This document shows positions 38,304 to 47,624 of a DNA stretch of 64,000 bases, one piece after another (the stretch's first letter is position 1; each line of letters opens with the position of its first letter). The notes below the pieces were generated by a model that ran no database searches, was not told where the DNA came from, and saw only the letters and a program-made list of their open reading frames with translations. A program made the translations under genes and the position numbers. Origin of the DNA: Methylobacter sp. (lineage in GTDB: Bacteria; Pseudomonadota; Gammaproteobacteria; Methylococcales; Methylomonadaceae). The DNA lies in the NCBI GenBank assembly GCA_030653175.1, contig JAURZV010000105.1:33929-97928 (forward strand), read 5' to 3'.

Positions 38304-39028
38304 CCGACATCCAAATCAAGATCAACAACAAAACCTATCCGACTGCGACAACGCCAAGTATCGCCAACCTTAAGCTGTCGCTGAATTCCAATGAATTTAT
38401 TTGCCTGGTCGGCCCGTCCGGCTGCGGCAAAACCACGCTGCTGAATATTATTGCCGGCCTGGATAATGATTACGATGGCGAAATCCTAGTCGGACAGCAA
38501 CACACGCATCCCAAGATCGGCTACATTTTCCAGAATCCGCGCCTGCTGCCCTGGCGAACGGTCAGGGAAAATATTGAGCTGGTATTGGGAGAGCATCAGT
38601 CTACCGATGTCATTGATGCTTTGCTTGAGGTCATGCAGTTAACACAAGCTCAACACATTTATCCCGAACGTCTGTCATTGGGCATGAGCCGCCGAGTCTC
38701 CATCATCCGGGCATTTGCCGTTGATCCTGAAGTGTTGCTGATGGATGAGCCGTTTGTGTCGCTGGATGCGCCGACCGCAAGGCAAGTCAGGGCGCTGTTG
38801 CTGAAACTGTGGCAACAACGTCCGCACACGGTTTTATTTGTCACCCATGATCTGCGCGAGGCCATTGTGCTGGCCGACCGGCTGATATTTTTGTCGGCAT
38901 CGCCGATGCAGGTCGTTAGCGAAATCATCGTGTCTATCGCTCGAAGCGAACGCGGAAACGAGCTGGCTATTGAATCATTCCGGCAACAGTTGCTGCAAAA
39001 TCACCCCGAAATTAAACAACTTTTGTGA
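38300..39028 (+). CDS. ABC transporter ATP-binding protein, NitT/TauT type
   Basis: About 242 residues from ATG 38300, which overlaps the permease stop (ATGA); GTG 38291 would give a slightly longer product. It contains Walker A GPSGCGKTT, a Q-loop (YIFQNPRLLPW), a signature region in the unusual form LSLGMSRRVSI instead of LSGGM, Walker B EVLLMDEPF and the switch histidine in FVTHDLRE. Substitution of the first signature Gly is present in some family members. It powers the importer with the two genes upstream. Confidence 0.9.
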   Translation: MTDIQIKINNKTYPTATTPSIANLKLSLNSNEFICLVGPSGCGKTTLLNIIAGLDNDYDGEILVGQQHTHPKIGYIFQNPRLLPWRTVRENIELVLGEHQSTDVIDALLEVMQLTQAQHIYPERLSLGMSRRVSIIRAFAVDPEVLLMDEPFVSLDAPTARQVRALLLKLWQQRPHTVLFVTHDLREAIVLADRLIFLSASPMQVVSEIIVSIARSERGNELAIESFRQQLLQNHPEIKQLL

Positions 39029-39090
39029 CTGCTTTTTAGCTCGAAAAACAGTTGCGGATTCGCCTAAAATACCCGATACTCTTTGGCCGT

Positions 39091-39147
39091 GTAGGGGCAA
39101 TCCCTTGTGGTTGCCCTTCAGGGGTATCCACAAGGGATTGCCCCTAC
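39091..39147. repeat. GTAGGGGCAATCCCTTGTGG inverted repeat
   Basis: GTAGGGGCAATCCCTTGTGG (39091-39110) and its exact reverse complement (39128-39147) form a perfect 20-bp inverted repeat with a 17-base loop. It separates the ABC ATPase from the small secreted-protein gene. Confidence 0.9.
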
Positions 39148-39175
39148 CGTACAAACTACCCAAGGTTAATATCAT

Positions 39176-39418
39176 ATGAAAAAAATAATTATCTTAGGAT
39201 TGACGACTGCTGTTATTGGATTGGCGTCATCAACTGCGTCTGCCGGCAGTGATGACCAATACCCTGCTGCAAATTTTCAACCTAAAGTCGTCTATATCGA
39301 CAAAGATTCAGTCAAATCTTCACCGAAATGTCCAGGCCAAAAACCCGCAGAAAAAGCAACCGAGTTCGACCCTAAATACCCGGCCGCCAACTTTACACCT
39401 AAAGTCATTTATCCATAA
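39176..39418 (+). CDS. small secreted protein with twin YPAANF-x-PKV motif
   Basis: An 80-residue precursor with a signal peptide (cleavage likely after SASA, about residue 23) and a mature chain of about 56 residues. The mature part begins DDQYPAANFQPKVVY and ends DPKYPAANFTPKVIYP, two copies of one motif joined by a Lys/Pro linker with a single Cys. I do not recognise the family. The start ATG follows AAGGTTAATATC, which is a weak ribosome site. A convergent-type terminator follows. The sequence is too short to assign function; a periplasmic peptide or binding partner is possible. Confidence 0.72.
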   Translation: MKKIIILGLTTAVIGLASSTASAGSDDQYPAANFQPKVVYIDKDSVKSSPKCPGQKPAEKATEFDPKYPAANFTPKVIYP

Positions 39419-39429
39419 CCCGGCTTTTT

Positions 39430-39461
39430 AAAAGGTGAGCCTTAAACCGGGTTCACCTTTT
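39430..39461. terminator. bidirectional terminator between secreted peptide and flgL
   Basis: AAAAGGTGAGCC and GGTTCACCTTTT form an A/T-flanked stem (one mismatch) usable on both strands, between convergent genes. The remaining gap to 39565 has another palindromic repeat (GATGTAGG...GGAGC region) downstream of flgL. Confidence 0.65.
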
Positions 39462-39565
39462 ACCGACCTGCCCCCGCTTTGAAATCTCAACCCTGGTTGG
39501 ACGTTGAGCAATCCCTGCATTGCCTACAGGGATGTAGGTAAGGAGCGTGAGCAGGAGCGGAAGCT

Positions 39566-40855
39566 TTAGAGATAATTAAACAACGATAAATCTTTTATCT
39601 TGGTAAAAGTCTGTTGCGCTGCCTGCAATGCAGTGGATTGCAGCTGATACCTGCTAATCGCCTCGGCATAGTCAAGATCTTGAGTTTCAGAAAGCGTTGA
39701 CTTGGTATCTATTACATATTTTTCATTTTGAGACTCTTGGCTATCCAAAGCGTTCAATCTCGCTCCGACACTGGCTCTTGCGTCCAAAAAACTACCCAAT
39801 GCCGCATCAAGATCGGCTAAAACATCGCCAAGTTGAGCTTGAAATGTCTGTGCGTTGGCTCCTGCCTTGACCTGACCGTTAGTAAATCCGGCATCATTTA
39901 AAAATGTTCCTGAAGTGTTATTAATTTGTATGCTGGAAGCTGCGCCTGTGGCTACTGAAGCAAACTCGATTCTATTGCCATTGCTCCGTGCCTGAATATC
40001 CGTATTAAAACCGCCTGCTGTCAGTTGAGCATTAATCTCGGTAACGACATCCTCGACACCTGCAAACGCAGGTTTGCCGCTCAAATCTATGGATGCAGTG
40101 ACAGGCCCCGGATTGGCAACCAGGTCAAATTTAACTGTAGCAGCAGAATAATCCAAACCATATCGCAAAAACCTGTCGCCGGTAATTTCGCCGGGGGTGG
40201 CATTAAGAGTTGCGTCCAACCCATCAGACAGTGCCTTCAGGGTATTAAAAACACTGCGTTTGCCATTCTCGTCAGCCGCCGGACTGCTCGAATTTATATT
40301 CTCAAATACCTTGAACCCTAAATCGCCATCAGCAACCTGCCTTGTAGGACTGATTTGCAAAGCCCGCTGTTGCGGACCGCCTTGATATGCATATTCACCT
40401 GTTGTGGCGTTCTGCGCGAAAGCGGGGACCGTCGCAAGATCGCCTGAAAAAATGTATTCGCCATTGGCATTTTGGCTATTGGCTACGCCCGCCAATTCTT
40501 TAACCAACTGATCCACTTCAGCCTTGATCGCCAGCCTGTCACTGCTGCTTAGCGTGCCGTTCTTGGCTTGAATGGTCAGATCTTTGGCGCTATACATTAT
40601 GTTGTTTGCAGCTTCCAGAGCAGACTCCTCAAGATTCAGTCGCCCGCGAGTAGCGGCAATATTACTTTGATACTGCTCTGTTTTTGCAATCGATCTGTCT
40701 AAATCCAATATCCTTGCCGCTGCCGCCGGATCTTCAGCAGGCGCTGACATTTTAAGTCCGGAACTTAATTGCTGTTGCACCTTAGCCAATTTGGCTTGCT
40801 GACTGCTCATCGCATTAAAACTAAGCTGTTGCGACCACGCTGTTGAAATTCTCAT
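39566..40855 (-). CDS. flgL: flagellar hook-associated protein 3
   Basis: A 429-residue flagellin-like junction protein, last gene of the flgB-L operon. The N-terminal RISTAWSQQLSFNAM and AEDPAAAARILDLD blocks and the C-terminal LSETQDLDYAEAISRYQLQ plus LQAAQQTFTKI helices are the conserved D0/D1 regions. Together with FlgK it joins hook and filament. It starts eleven bases after flgK ends. Confidence 0.93.
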   Translation of the reverse strand: MRISTAWSQQLSFNAMSSQQAKLAKVQQQLSSGLKMSAPAEDPAAAARILDLDRSIAKTEQYQSNIAATRGRLNLEESALEAANNIMYSAKDLTIQAKNGTLSSSDRLAIKAEVDQLVKELAGVANSQNANGEYIFSGDLATVPAFAQNATTGEYAYQGGPQQRALQISPTRQVADGDLGFKVFENINSSSPAADENGKRSVFNTLKALSDGLDATLNATPGEITGDRFLRYGLDYSAATVKFDLVANPGPVTASIDLSGKPAFAGVEDVVTEINAQLTAGGFNTDIQARSNGNRIEFASVATGAASSIQINNTSGTFLNDAGFTNGQVKAGANAQTFQAQLGDVLADLDAALGSFLDARASVGARLNALDSQESQNEKYVIDTKSTLSETQDLDYAEAISRYQLQSTALQAAQQTFTKIKDLSLFNYL

Positions 40856-40866
40856 TGCTATAACTC

Positions 40867-42675
40867 CTATCTAACTGCGGCTATCAAAGTATCGAATAAG
40901 GATCTGGCCACTGAAATGGATTGTGCGGATGCTTGATAAGCCTGTTGAAACTTTATTAAATTAGCGGCCTCTTCATCCAAATTCACACCCGCCAGACTCT
41001 CCCTGGATTCCTTTGCCTGATTTAATAATGCTTCCTGCGCCGAAGAGCTAAACCCGGCTGCCTGCGTCAAGGCTCCGACACTGGAAACAATTTGACCATA
41101 GGCGCCATTAAATGAGGCAGTCCCTCCTAACAAGCTCGTTTTATTTCTAAGATCTGCCAGTTGTAGCGCATTTCTATTATCGCTGGGCATTGCTCCATTG
41201 ATAATAACGGGATTACCCAATCCGTCCAGCACCGGCAAGTTGGTCACCGGGTCGACTTCTACATTGGTGGCTGCCGCTATTTTTCTAGGATCATCAATAT
41301 TGACCCCAATTTTCTGAGCCGCACTGTAGGTCGGTCTGGTTAAAAACTCATCCCCCACTGATATGGTTTTACCCCCAGTCAAATCGACTGTTATATCAAT
41401 ACCCGGCAAAGCAGTTACATCGATATTTGCCGGCTGAGTAGCTGCAAACGACAAGGTAGAAACACCCGCCACAGTGGTGGCCGTGAGATTAATCACCTGA
41501 TTATCGCGAGCCCTGGTCAGGGTGTAATCAACACCGCCGCCGGCATTAACATAAGTCAATTTAAAGTCACTAAAATCCAGGTTTCCAGCTGCCGATGGAT
41601 TGGCATTTAGATCCTGAAAATTAGCCGTAACGGCTGCATTACCGGTATTAAGCGGACTTTGAATAACCGGAATTTCTTCAGCACCGGAAAATTTAAATAA
41701 GTCCAACCCTGCCGTACCGCTCAGATCAAAACCGTTTTTATGAAGCGCATTAAATTCCATTGCCAAACCGGCAGCAACCTGACCCAGTTTTTGCTGAGCA
41801 GGATCCAGCACTTCATCCCGAAATCGTAATGAGCCGGCCAACGATCCGCCATTGATCTGACTGGTTATATCCGTGATGCCATTAGCAGTCTTAAGCCCAA
41901 TTTCCAGTCGAGTGGGATCAAATTCAGACTGGATAGTGGTAAATGTTGCCGCCCCGCCATTAAGAACCAGCGTCTGTCCATTGCCGATAAAAACGCTGGA
42001 GCTGCCATCTTTTTGCGGAACGACTGAGACATTGACGATTTTGGCTAACTTTGAAAACAAAGCATCCTGCCGGTCAAGCAAGTCGTTGGGCTGCTTCAAG
42101 CCTTGTGTTTTACCTAAGCCCGCTACGATTTGCACATTAAGATCGGCTATTGACTTGGCCAAAGAGTTAATATCGTTAACCATGGCTCCTATATCACTAT
42201 TATTCAGTGTGCGTATCTCTTCAAACCTGCTGCTCATCGTATTGAAGTTTTGCGTCAGGGTTTCTGTCTCGGATAACAGCACCTGCCGGGAAGGGATCGA
42301 TGAAGGATCATTCGCTACATCATTCAAGGCATTAAAAAAACGATTCATGGCAGGCGCCATACCCGTACTAGGGTCAGCCATTATATTATCAACGTGAGTA
42401 GCCAGCTGACGGTAACGATCCGCGTCTCCGAATGCGGCAAGACTGGAATTTAATTGCTTGCTAATAAACTGGTCATAACTGCGCGTGATATTAGTAACAT
42501 TTACGCCCTGACCGATATATCCGTCGCCGGTAAATCGTGCGGCCTGAGTAGCCAACTCTACGCGTTGACGGCTATAACCTTCTGTATTTACATTGGAAAT
42601 ATTATGCTGCACAGTTTCCAGTGAACGCTGAGCAGCCATTAGGCCTGACAATGATGTTGCTAATAATCCACTCAT
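40867..42675 (-). CDS. flgK: flagellar hook-associated protein 1
   Basis: A 602-residue hook-filament junction protein. The rod/hook-family N-terminus (LSGLMAAQRSLETVQHNISN) and NTEGYSRQRVE match FlgK, as does the C-terminal NLDEEAANLIKFQQAYQASA. Length is somewhat above the E. coli protein (about 547), because of a longer central variable domain. It is exported by the type III apparatus. Confidence 0.93.
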   Translation of the reverse strand: MSGLLATSLSGLMAAQRSLETVQHNISNVNTEGYSRQRVELATQAARFTGDGYIGQGVNVTNITRSYDQFISKQLNSSLAAFGDADRYRQLATHVDNIMADPSTGMAPAMNRFFNALNDVANDPSSIPSRQVLLSETETLTQNFNTMSSRFEEIRTLNNSDIGAMVNDINSLAKSIADLNVQIVAGLGKTQGLKQPNDLLDRQDALFSKLAKIVNVSVVPQKDGSSSVFIGNGQTLVLNGGAATFTTIQSEFDPTRLEIGLKTANGITDITSQINGGSLAGSLRFRDEVLDPAQQKLGQVAAGLAMEFNALHKNGFDLSGTAGLDLFKFSGAEEIPVIQSPLNTGNAAVTANFQDLNANPSAAGNLDFSDFKLTYVNAGGGVDYTLTRARDNQVINLTATTVAGVSTLSFAATQPANIDVTALPGIDITVDLTGGKTISVGDEFLTRPTYSAAQKIGVNIDDPRKIAAATNVEVDPVTNLPVLDGLGNPVIINGAMPSDNRNALQLADLRNKTSLLGGTASFNGAYGQIVSSVGALTQAAGFSSSAQEALLNQAKESRESLAGVNLDEEAANLIKFQQAYQASAQSISVARSLFDTLIAAVR

Positions 42676-42718
42676 GATAGCGTCCTGTTCCGAGAATGAG
42701 ATGCCGGACTTATTTTGA

Positions 42719-43828
42719 TCATTGATTCATCGCCATAATGACATCAGGCTCAAATTCGGCCATCGTATTGCCTTGATAAATGCTCATTACCTTGTCGGCG
42801 TACTTCGGATCGGTTGCATAACCCGCCCGTTGTAACTCACGCATATATTGTTCCGCATTGCCCGCTTTTTTTAATGCATCGCCATAACGTGGATTACTTT
42901 TTATAAAGTCCACATAATCCCTGAAACTTTCCTTGAATGAATCGTAGGATCTAAAGCCTGCATTAACTTTTTTAGGAATACCTTGGTCAAATTCCAGTGT
43001 GGCTACCTGCGCCTGCTTACCCTGCCAGGCTTTATCGGCTTTAATGTTAAACAAATTAAAACTGTTGCTGCCATTGCTGTTTTTTATTACCGAGCGTCCC
43101 CAACCGCTTTCCAGAGCGGCTTGCGCCAAAATAACCTTAGGCTCCACGCCCAATTCCTTGGCGGCCTGGACGGCTAGAGGATGCAAGCGCCTGACAAACT
43201 CTTCTGACGACTGTATCGGCGGCGCGTGACCATCCTTTAATGCGCTCGTAGATTGCACAGAGTGATCACTATTGAACGGAAACTCAGTCATCTCATCAAG
43301 TGGGCTTCTCGGCAACCGCTCCATGCGTTGCTCTACCTCCTGCATCCTTGCAGTCGTATCATGAAGATAAGGAGCAACCTTAACTTGACCATCTTCAAAG
43401 CCAGTAGCAGGGTTATCAGTTTTGCCGCTTACCTGCCGGTTAACAACATGAGCCTGCTCAGAACCGCTTCGTGATATACCCCCTGATTTATTCAGTAGAT
43501 CTTCAGCATCCTGCTTCCCATTTTTAGGCTTATCGGGACCCAGTTGCTTAACGATTAAGTCAGCCAAGCCAACGCCGGGAGAGCCCGACAAATGCACGGC
43601 TAACTGCTGATCATACATATCGTTATAAAATTTACTTTGATCGTTATCCATAACGCCATCAGCCAGCTTTGCTTCGCGCATACTTTTAAGCACGTTATTT
43701 AGAAAAATTGATTCAAATTGCTTGGCAACTTCTTTCAACGCTTCCGGCGACTCTTTTCTGGCCTGGGCTTTTAATTTAGCCAGACCATTAAAGTCGGTAT
43801 AAACATCGGCATTTTGTGTACTTAACAT
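42719..43828 (-). CDS. flgJ: flagellar rod assembly protein / muramidase
   Basis: A 369-residue protein from ATG 43828, which has GGAGG upstream; the longer frame to 43855 is less likely. Residues ~15-110 are the rod-binding domain (KQFESIFLNNVLKSMR, LAVHLSGSPG). Residues ~215-365 are a glucosaminidase-type domain with AQAALESGWGRSVI and NSFNLFNIKADKAWQGK. It digests peptidoglycan so that the rod can cross it. Confidence 0.92.
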   Translation of the reverse strand: MLSTQNADVYTDFNGLAKLKAQARKESPEALKEVAKQFESIFLNNVLKSMREAKLADGVMDNDQSKFYNDMYDQQLAVHLSGSPGVGLADLIVKQLGPDKPKNGKQDAEDLLNKSGGISRSGSEQAHVVNRQVSGKTDNPATGFEDGQVKVAPYLHDTTARMQEVEQRMERLPRSPLDEMTEFPFNSDHSVQSTSALKDGHAPPIQSSEEFVRRLHPLAVQAAKELGVEPKVILAQAALESGWGRSVIKNSNGSNSFNLFNIKADKAWQGKQAQVATLEFDQGIPKKVNAGFRSYDSFKESFRDYVDFIKSNPRYGDALKKAGNAEQYMRELQRAGYATDPKYADKVMSIYQGNTMAEFEPDVIMAMNQ

Positions 43829-43857
43829 AACAACCTCCGCGAATTCACCCTGCAACT

Positions 43858-44961
43858 TTAAATAACAATTAACTCGGCATGTAAGGAACCGGCTGATTTC
43901 AGCGCTTCAAGAATAGCCACCAAATCACTGGGCGCTGCACCTACATTGTTGACTGCCTGGACAATTTCATCCAGGGAAACGCCGGGATTAAACACAAACA
44001 TGTGGTTTTTTTCTTCTTCAACCTTTACGTCAGATTTCGGTGTAACCACCGTTTGGCCGTTGGAAAATGCGCCTGGCTGGCTGACCTGAGGATCTTCGGT
44101 AATAGTGACTGTCAAACTGCCGTGAGACACCGCCGCAGGCTGCACCCTGACTTTACCGTTAATAACGACAGTCCCGGTGCGGGAGTTAACAATAACGCGC
44201 GCCGGTGCATCATCCGGAGTAACCATCATATTTTCGACCACTGACGCAAAGGTCACTTTTTGACTGGGATCCACTGGTGCATTAACCCTGACAGAAGTCG
44301 CATCGATCGCTTTGGCCGTATTAGCGCCCAGTACCTTGTTAATAGACTCCGCCATGCGATTGGCCGTAGTAAAATCCGAAGAATGCAGGTTAAAAATCAA
44401 CGCATCACCTTCAGCAAAAGACGTATTAACGGTGCGCTCAACGGTTGCTCCGCTGGGAATACGCCCCACATTGGGATTGTTGACGGTAACGCTTGAACCG
44501 TCCTGGCCTGAAGCACTCAAGCCGCTCACCACCAGACTGCCCTGCGCGATAGCATAAACCTGTCCATCAGCCCCTTTCAAAGGACTCATCAATAACGTGC
44601 CGCCCCGTAAACTTTTTGCATCGCCGAGAGAAGAGACGGTGACATCAATCGCCTGACCCGGCTTGGCAAATGCAGGCAGTTCCGCTTGAATGGAGACCGC
44701 CGCAATGTTTTTTGCTTTAGGATCAATGCCGGGAGGCAAAGTCAGCCCAAGACGCGCCAACATACTGCGTAAGCTTTGTCCGGTAAATGTTGTTTTATCG
44801 CCGGATTTATCCAAGCCGACTACCAGGCCGTAGCCTACCAGCTGGTTGGTGCGAACGCCCTCAATAGAGGCAATATCCTTGATACGTTCGGCATAAACCG
44901 AGCCGCTGCAGGCAATACCCAGCAGAAGTAACAAGATAAAGGGCTTATATATTGTGTTCAT
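43858..44961 (-). CDS. flgI: flagellar P-ring protein
   Basis: A 367-residue precursor with a signal peptide (to about 24) that forms the peptidoglycan bushing of the rod. The N-terminus [20 protein letters not shown] and C-terminus [19 protein letters not shown] are highly conserved. Length matches the family. It is 15 bases after flgH and just before flgJ. Confidence 0.95.
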   Translation of the reverse strand: MNTIYKPFILLLLLGIACSGSVYAERIKDIASIEGVRTNQLVGYGLVVGLDKSGDKTTFTGQSLRSMLARLGLTLPPGIDPKAKNIAAVSIQAELPAFAKPGQAIDVTVSSLGDAKSLRGGTLLMSPLKGADGQVYAIAQGSLVVSGLSASGQDGSSVTVNNPNVGRIPSGATVERTVNTSFAEGDALIFNLHSSDFTTANRMAESINKVLGANTAKAIDATSVRVNAPVDPSQKVTFASVVENMMVTPDDAPARVIVNSRTGTVVINGKVRVQPAAVSHGSLTVTITEDPQVSQPGAFSNGQTVVTPKSDVKVEEEKNHMFVFNPGVSLDEIVQAVNNVGAAPSDLVAILEALKSAGSLHAELIVI

Positions 44962-44976
44962 ATCAAAATCCTTATT

Positions 44977-45690
44977 TTAGAATGGGAACCATGGGCTTTG
45001 AAGAATCCTTGCCAGCCAGCCCATTTTACTGGCATCAGCCATGGCGCCCTCGCCTACGTACATAATGGTTACATCGGCCACTTTATCCGAAGAAATAATA
45101 TTGGATGAATTTATATCGACCGGCCTGACAATGCCTGATAACCTGATGAATTCATCCCCCTGATTTAAGGTGACTCTTTTCTCGCCCCGTACACTTAAAT
45201 TGCCGTTTGGCAACAGTTCGACAACCGTAACGGAAATATTGCCGTTTAAACTATTGCTTTGATCTGCAGCACCTGCTCCTTTAAATTCTTTTGTTGACGC
45301 CAGTTCGGTTTTAGGACTCTGCCCCGTGAAGGCAGATGCCGCAATACCAAATATAGAGGGAGCCGAAGCTGACATCGAGGTATCTTTTTTAGTGTTAAGA
45401 TCGTCAGCCTTTCTCGCCTGAGTATCTTCCTTAAGTGTAATGGTCAGAATATCCCCGACTCTTTTTGCCGTATGATCTTCAAACAGACGCATATCGTAAC
45501 CGGCCTGATAGATTGATCCGCTGCTTTGCACAGGCGGCCTTAAGTCCGCCGGTGCAACCGGGGAAAATGCAGGATCCCTTTGTGGTATGGGTGTACAAGC
45601 CTCTAACAGAGACAGCATGATTGCAAGGATACAGAACACCGTGCGGTTGCCGGGGGAACTGGTACGACCAATTAATTTTTGAGCCTTCAT
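44977..45690 (-). CDS. flgH: flagellar L-ring lipoprotein
   Basis: A 237-residue outer-membrane ring protein with a signal peptide and an N-terminal Cys (SLLEACTP). Conserved FEDHTAKRVGDILTITL and VRPVDINSSNIISSDKVAD segments identify FlgH. The P- and L-rings act as bearings of the rod. Confidence 0.94.
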   Translation of the reverse strand: MKAQKLIGRTSSPGNRTVFCILAIMLSLLEACTPIPQRDPAFSPVAPADLRPPVQSSGSIYQAGYDMRLFEDHTAKRVGDILTITLKEDTQARKADDLNTKKDTSMSASAPSIFGIAASAFTGQSPKTELASTKEFKGAGAADQSNSLNGNISVTVVELLPNGNLSVRGEKRVTLNQGDEFIRLSGIVRPVDINSSNIISSDKVADVTIMYVGEGAMADASKMGWLARILQSPWFPF

Positions 45691-45705
45691 GCCATCACTC
45701 CTAAC

Positions 45706-46488
45706 TTATAATTGTTGCGTCACAAAGGACAGCATCTGATCGGCTGTTGAAATCGCCTTGGAGTTCATCTCATAAGCCCGTTGCGCTTCAATCATATTGA
45801 CCAGCTCCTCAACGACATTGACATTGGAGGTTTCCAATGAACCTTGATTCAAAGTGCCATATTCTCCTTGCCCCGGCGTTCCCACAATCGGCGCACCACT
45901 GGCGGCAGATTCCCGATAAAGGTTGTCGCCAACCGCCTGCAATCCCGTAGGGTTGATAAAATTAGCGGTTTGAATTTGCCCCAACTGTTGGGTCAATCCG
46001 GCTATTGTAGCGGATACCGTACCGTCAGTGCCGATAGTGACACTCTCTGCGGTGGCAGGCACAGTGATCGCCGGATCCAGCGGTAATCCGCCTGAAGTAA
46101 CTAACTGCCCCGTTGAGTCTAATTTTAAGGAGCCGTCACGGGTATAATTGGTATCACCGTTAGGCATTAGAATTTGCAGGAACCCCCGGCCATTAATTGC
46201 CACATCCAGCGCATTATCCGTTTGTTGAACATTGCCCTGAGAATGAACTTTTTCGGTTGAAACCGTTTTAACACCGGTTCCCAGCGATGTCCCCGTTGGA
46301 GCTTGAATATTTTGCGTGGTATCTCCACCGACCTGGCGAATATTCTGATACATAAGATCGTCAAACATGGCCCGGTCTTTTTTAAAGCCGGTAGTGTTTA
46401 CGTTCGCCAGGTTATTGGATATAACCGCCATTCTTGTCTGCTGGGCATCCAGACCTGTTTTAGCTACCCATAATGCGCGTTCTGTCAT
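45706..46488 (-). CDS. flgG: flagellar distal rod protein
   Basis: A 260-residue rod protein. The N-terminus (ALWVAKTGLDAQQTRMAVIS) and NLANVNTTGFKKDRAMF are typical, with the C-terminal SNVNVVEELVNMIEAQRAYE. Length equals E. coli FlgG. It is separated from flgF by 304 bases holding repeats, which is unusual in this operon. Confidence 0.95.
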   Translation of the reverse strand: MTERALWVAKTGLDAQQTRMAVISNNLANVNTTGFKKDRAMFDDLMYQNIRQVGGDTTQNIQAPTGTSLGTGVKTVSTEKVHSQGNVQQTDNALDVAINGRGFLQILMPNGDTNYTRDGSLKLDSTGQLVTSGGLPLDPAITVPATAESVTIGTDGTVSATIAGLTQQLGQIQTANFINPTGLQAVGDNLYRESAASGAPIVGTPGQGEYGTLNQGSLETSNVNVVEELVNMIEAQRAYEMNSKAISTADQMLSFVTQQL

Positions 46489-46792
46489 GATAATCTCCTT
46501 TGTGCCAATTTATTGCCTCACTTAAATTCATAGCATGATACGTGCCACGTTCACTTATGAAAGCCGAGTCCGGGTGTAATTAAAAATGCGGGGGGGGGTG
46601 TAAAATATTGTCAGTAACTACTCAGCAGCAAAAATAAAACGCCACAGATTAAACTGATTACCGCAAAGTAACGCTAAGAAAACCTTGTGAAACTCTGCGA
46701 TAAACTCTGCGTAACTTTGCGGTTAAATAGCGCCGGAGATGGGAATTGATTAATCTAATCGTCGAAAAGGTGCTCGACGCACCCTCGGTTTC
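46489..46792. repeat. flgF-flgG spacer with poly-G tract and inverted repeat
   Basis: A run of nine G (46590-46598) is followed by an imperfect inverted repeat: CCGCAAAGTAACGC (about 46660-46675) pairs with GCGTAACTTTGCGG (about 46709-46722), with an internal CTCTGCGATAAACTCTGCG direct repeat. No gene is seen. It lies between two genes that are otherwise adjacent in flagellar operons. Confidence 0.6.
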
Positions 46793-47542
46793 CTAGCCCA
46801 TTTGCATCAGCTTGGCACTCATTGCGGAGTTTTCATCGACACTCTTCATCACCTTGGTTTGCAGCTCGAAATTTTTTGACAACTCCATCATTTCTGTCAT
46901 AGCTACAAACGCATTAACATTACTGCCTTCCAAAATACCCGTATTCAAACTGACATTAGCGCTGACCGGCAACGGCTGACCATCTTTAGTATGGAACAAA
47001 CCGTCACCCTGTTTTTCCATATCCTTCATATCAGGTTTAACCAGCTTAATCCGGTCAATCTGTACCAAAGTTGTCGCGTTACCGGAACCCATTGGAATAA
47101 TACTGACAGTACCGTCAGTGCCTATGGTCACCTTTTCTGCCGGCGGAATGGTGATTGGCCCATTTTGTCCCAGCACCTGCAAACCCGCTCCGGTTTTCAA
47201 TAAGCCTTCCGGAGTAATACGCAGATCGCCGGCACGGGTATAGGCTTCTTTGCTGTCGTAATCCCCCCCCTGAGCGGCAATCCATCCCTCGCCATTGATC
47301 GCCACATCCAAATCGCGACCTGTGGTCTGCATGGCGCCGGGAGTAAAATCGGTTCCCGGTTTTTCTATCATTGCATAAACCCGAGTGGGGTAGCCTGCAC
47401 CCGTCACGGGCCTGCTACGGAACCACTCCAAATCGGATTTGAAACCGGTCGTCTGCATATTCGCCAAATTATTGGCATTTGAATTTTGCGCCTGTAACGA
47501 CTGTTTGGCGCCACTCATTGCAATATATAAACTACGATCCAT
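46793..47542 (-). CDS. flgF: flagellar proximal rod protein
   Basis: A 249-residue rod protein. MDRSLYIAMSGAKQSLQAQ with SNANNLANMQTTGFKSDLEW is the FlgF start, and the C-terminal LEGSNVNAFVAMTEMMELSKNF block is conserved. It is downstream of flgE, and 82 bases separate the two. Confidence 0.94.
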   Translation of the reverse strand: MDRSLYIAMSGAKQSLQAQNSNANNLANMQTTGFKSDLEWFRSRPVTGAGYPTRVYAMIEKPGTDFTPGAMQTTGRDLDVAINGEGWIAAQGGDYDSKEAYTRAGDLRITPEGLLKTGAGLQVLGQNGPITIPPAEKVTIGTDGTVSIIPMGSGNATTLVQIDRIKLVKPDMKDMEKQGDGLFHTKDGQPLPVSANVSLNTGILEGSNVNAFVAMTEMMELSKNFELQTKVMKSVDENSAMSAKLMQMG

Positions 47543-47624
47543 AACAGCGCCTCTTTTACCTTAAAACCAGAACCTTAAAACAAAATAAAAGCAAACATCG
47601 TTCCAATAACTTCAAAATATTAAA

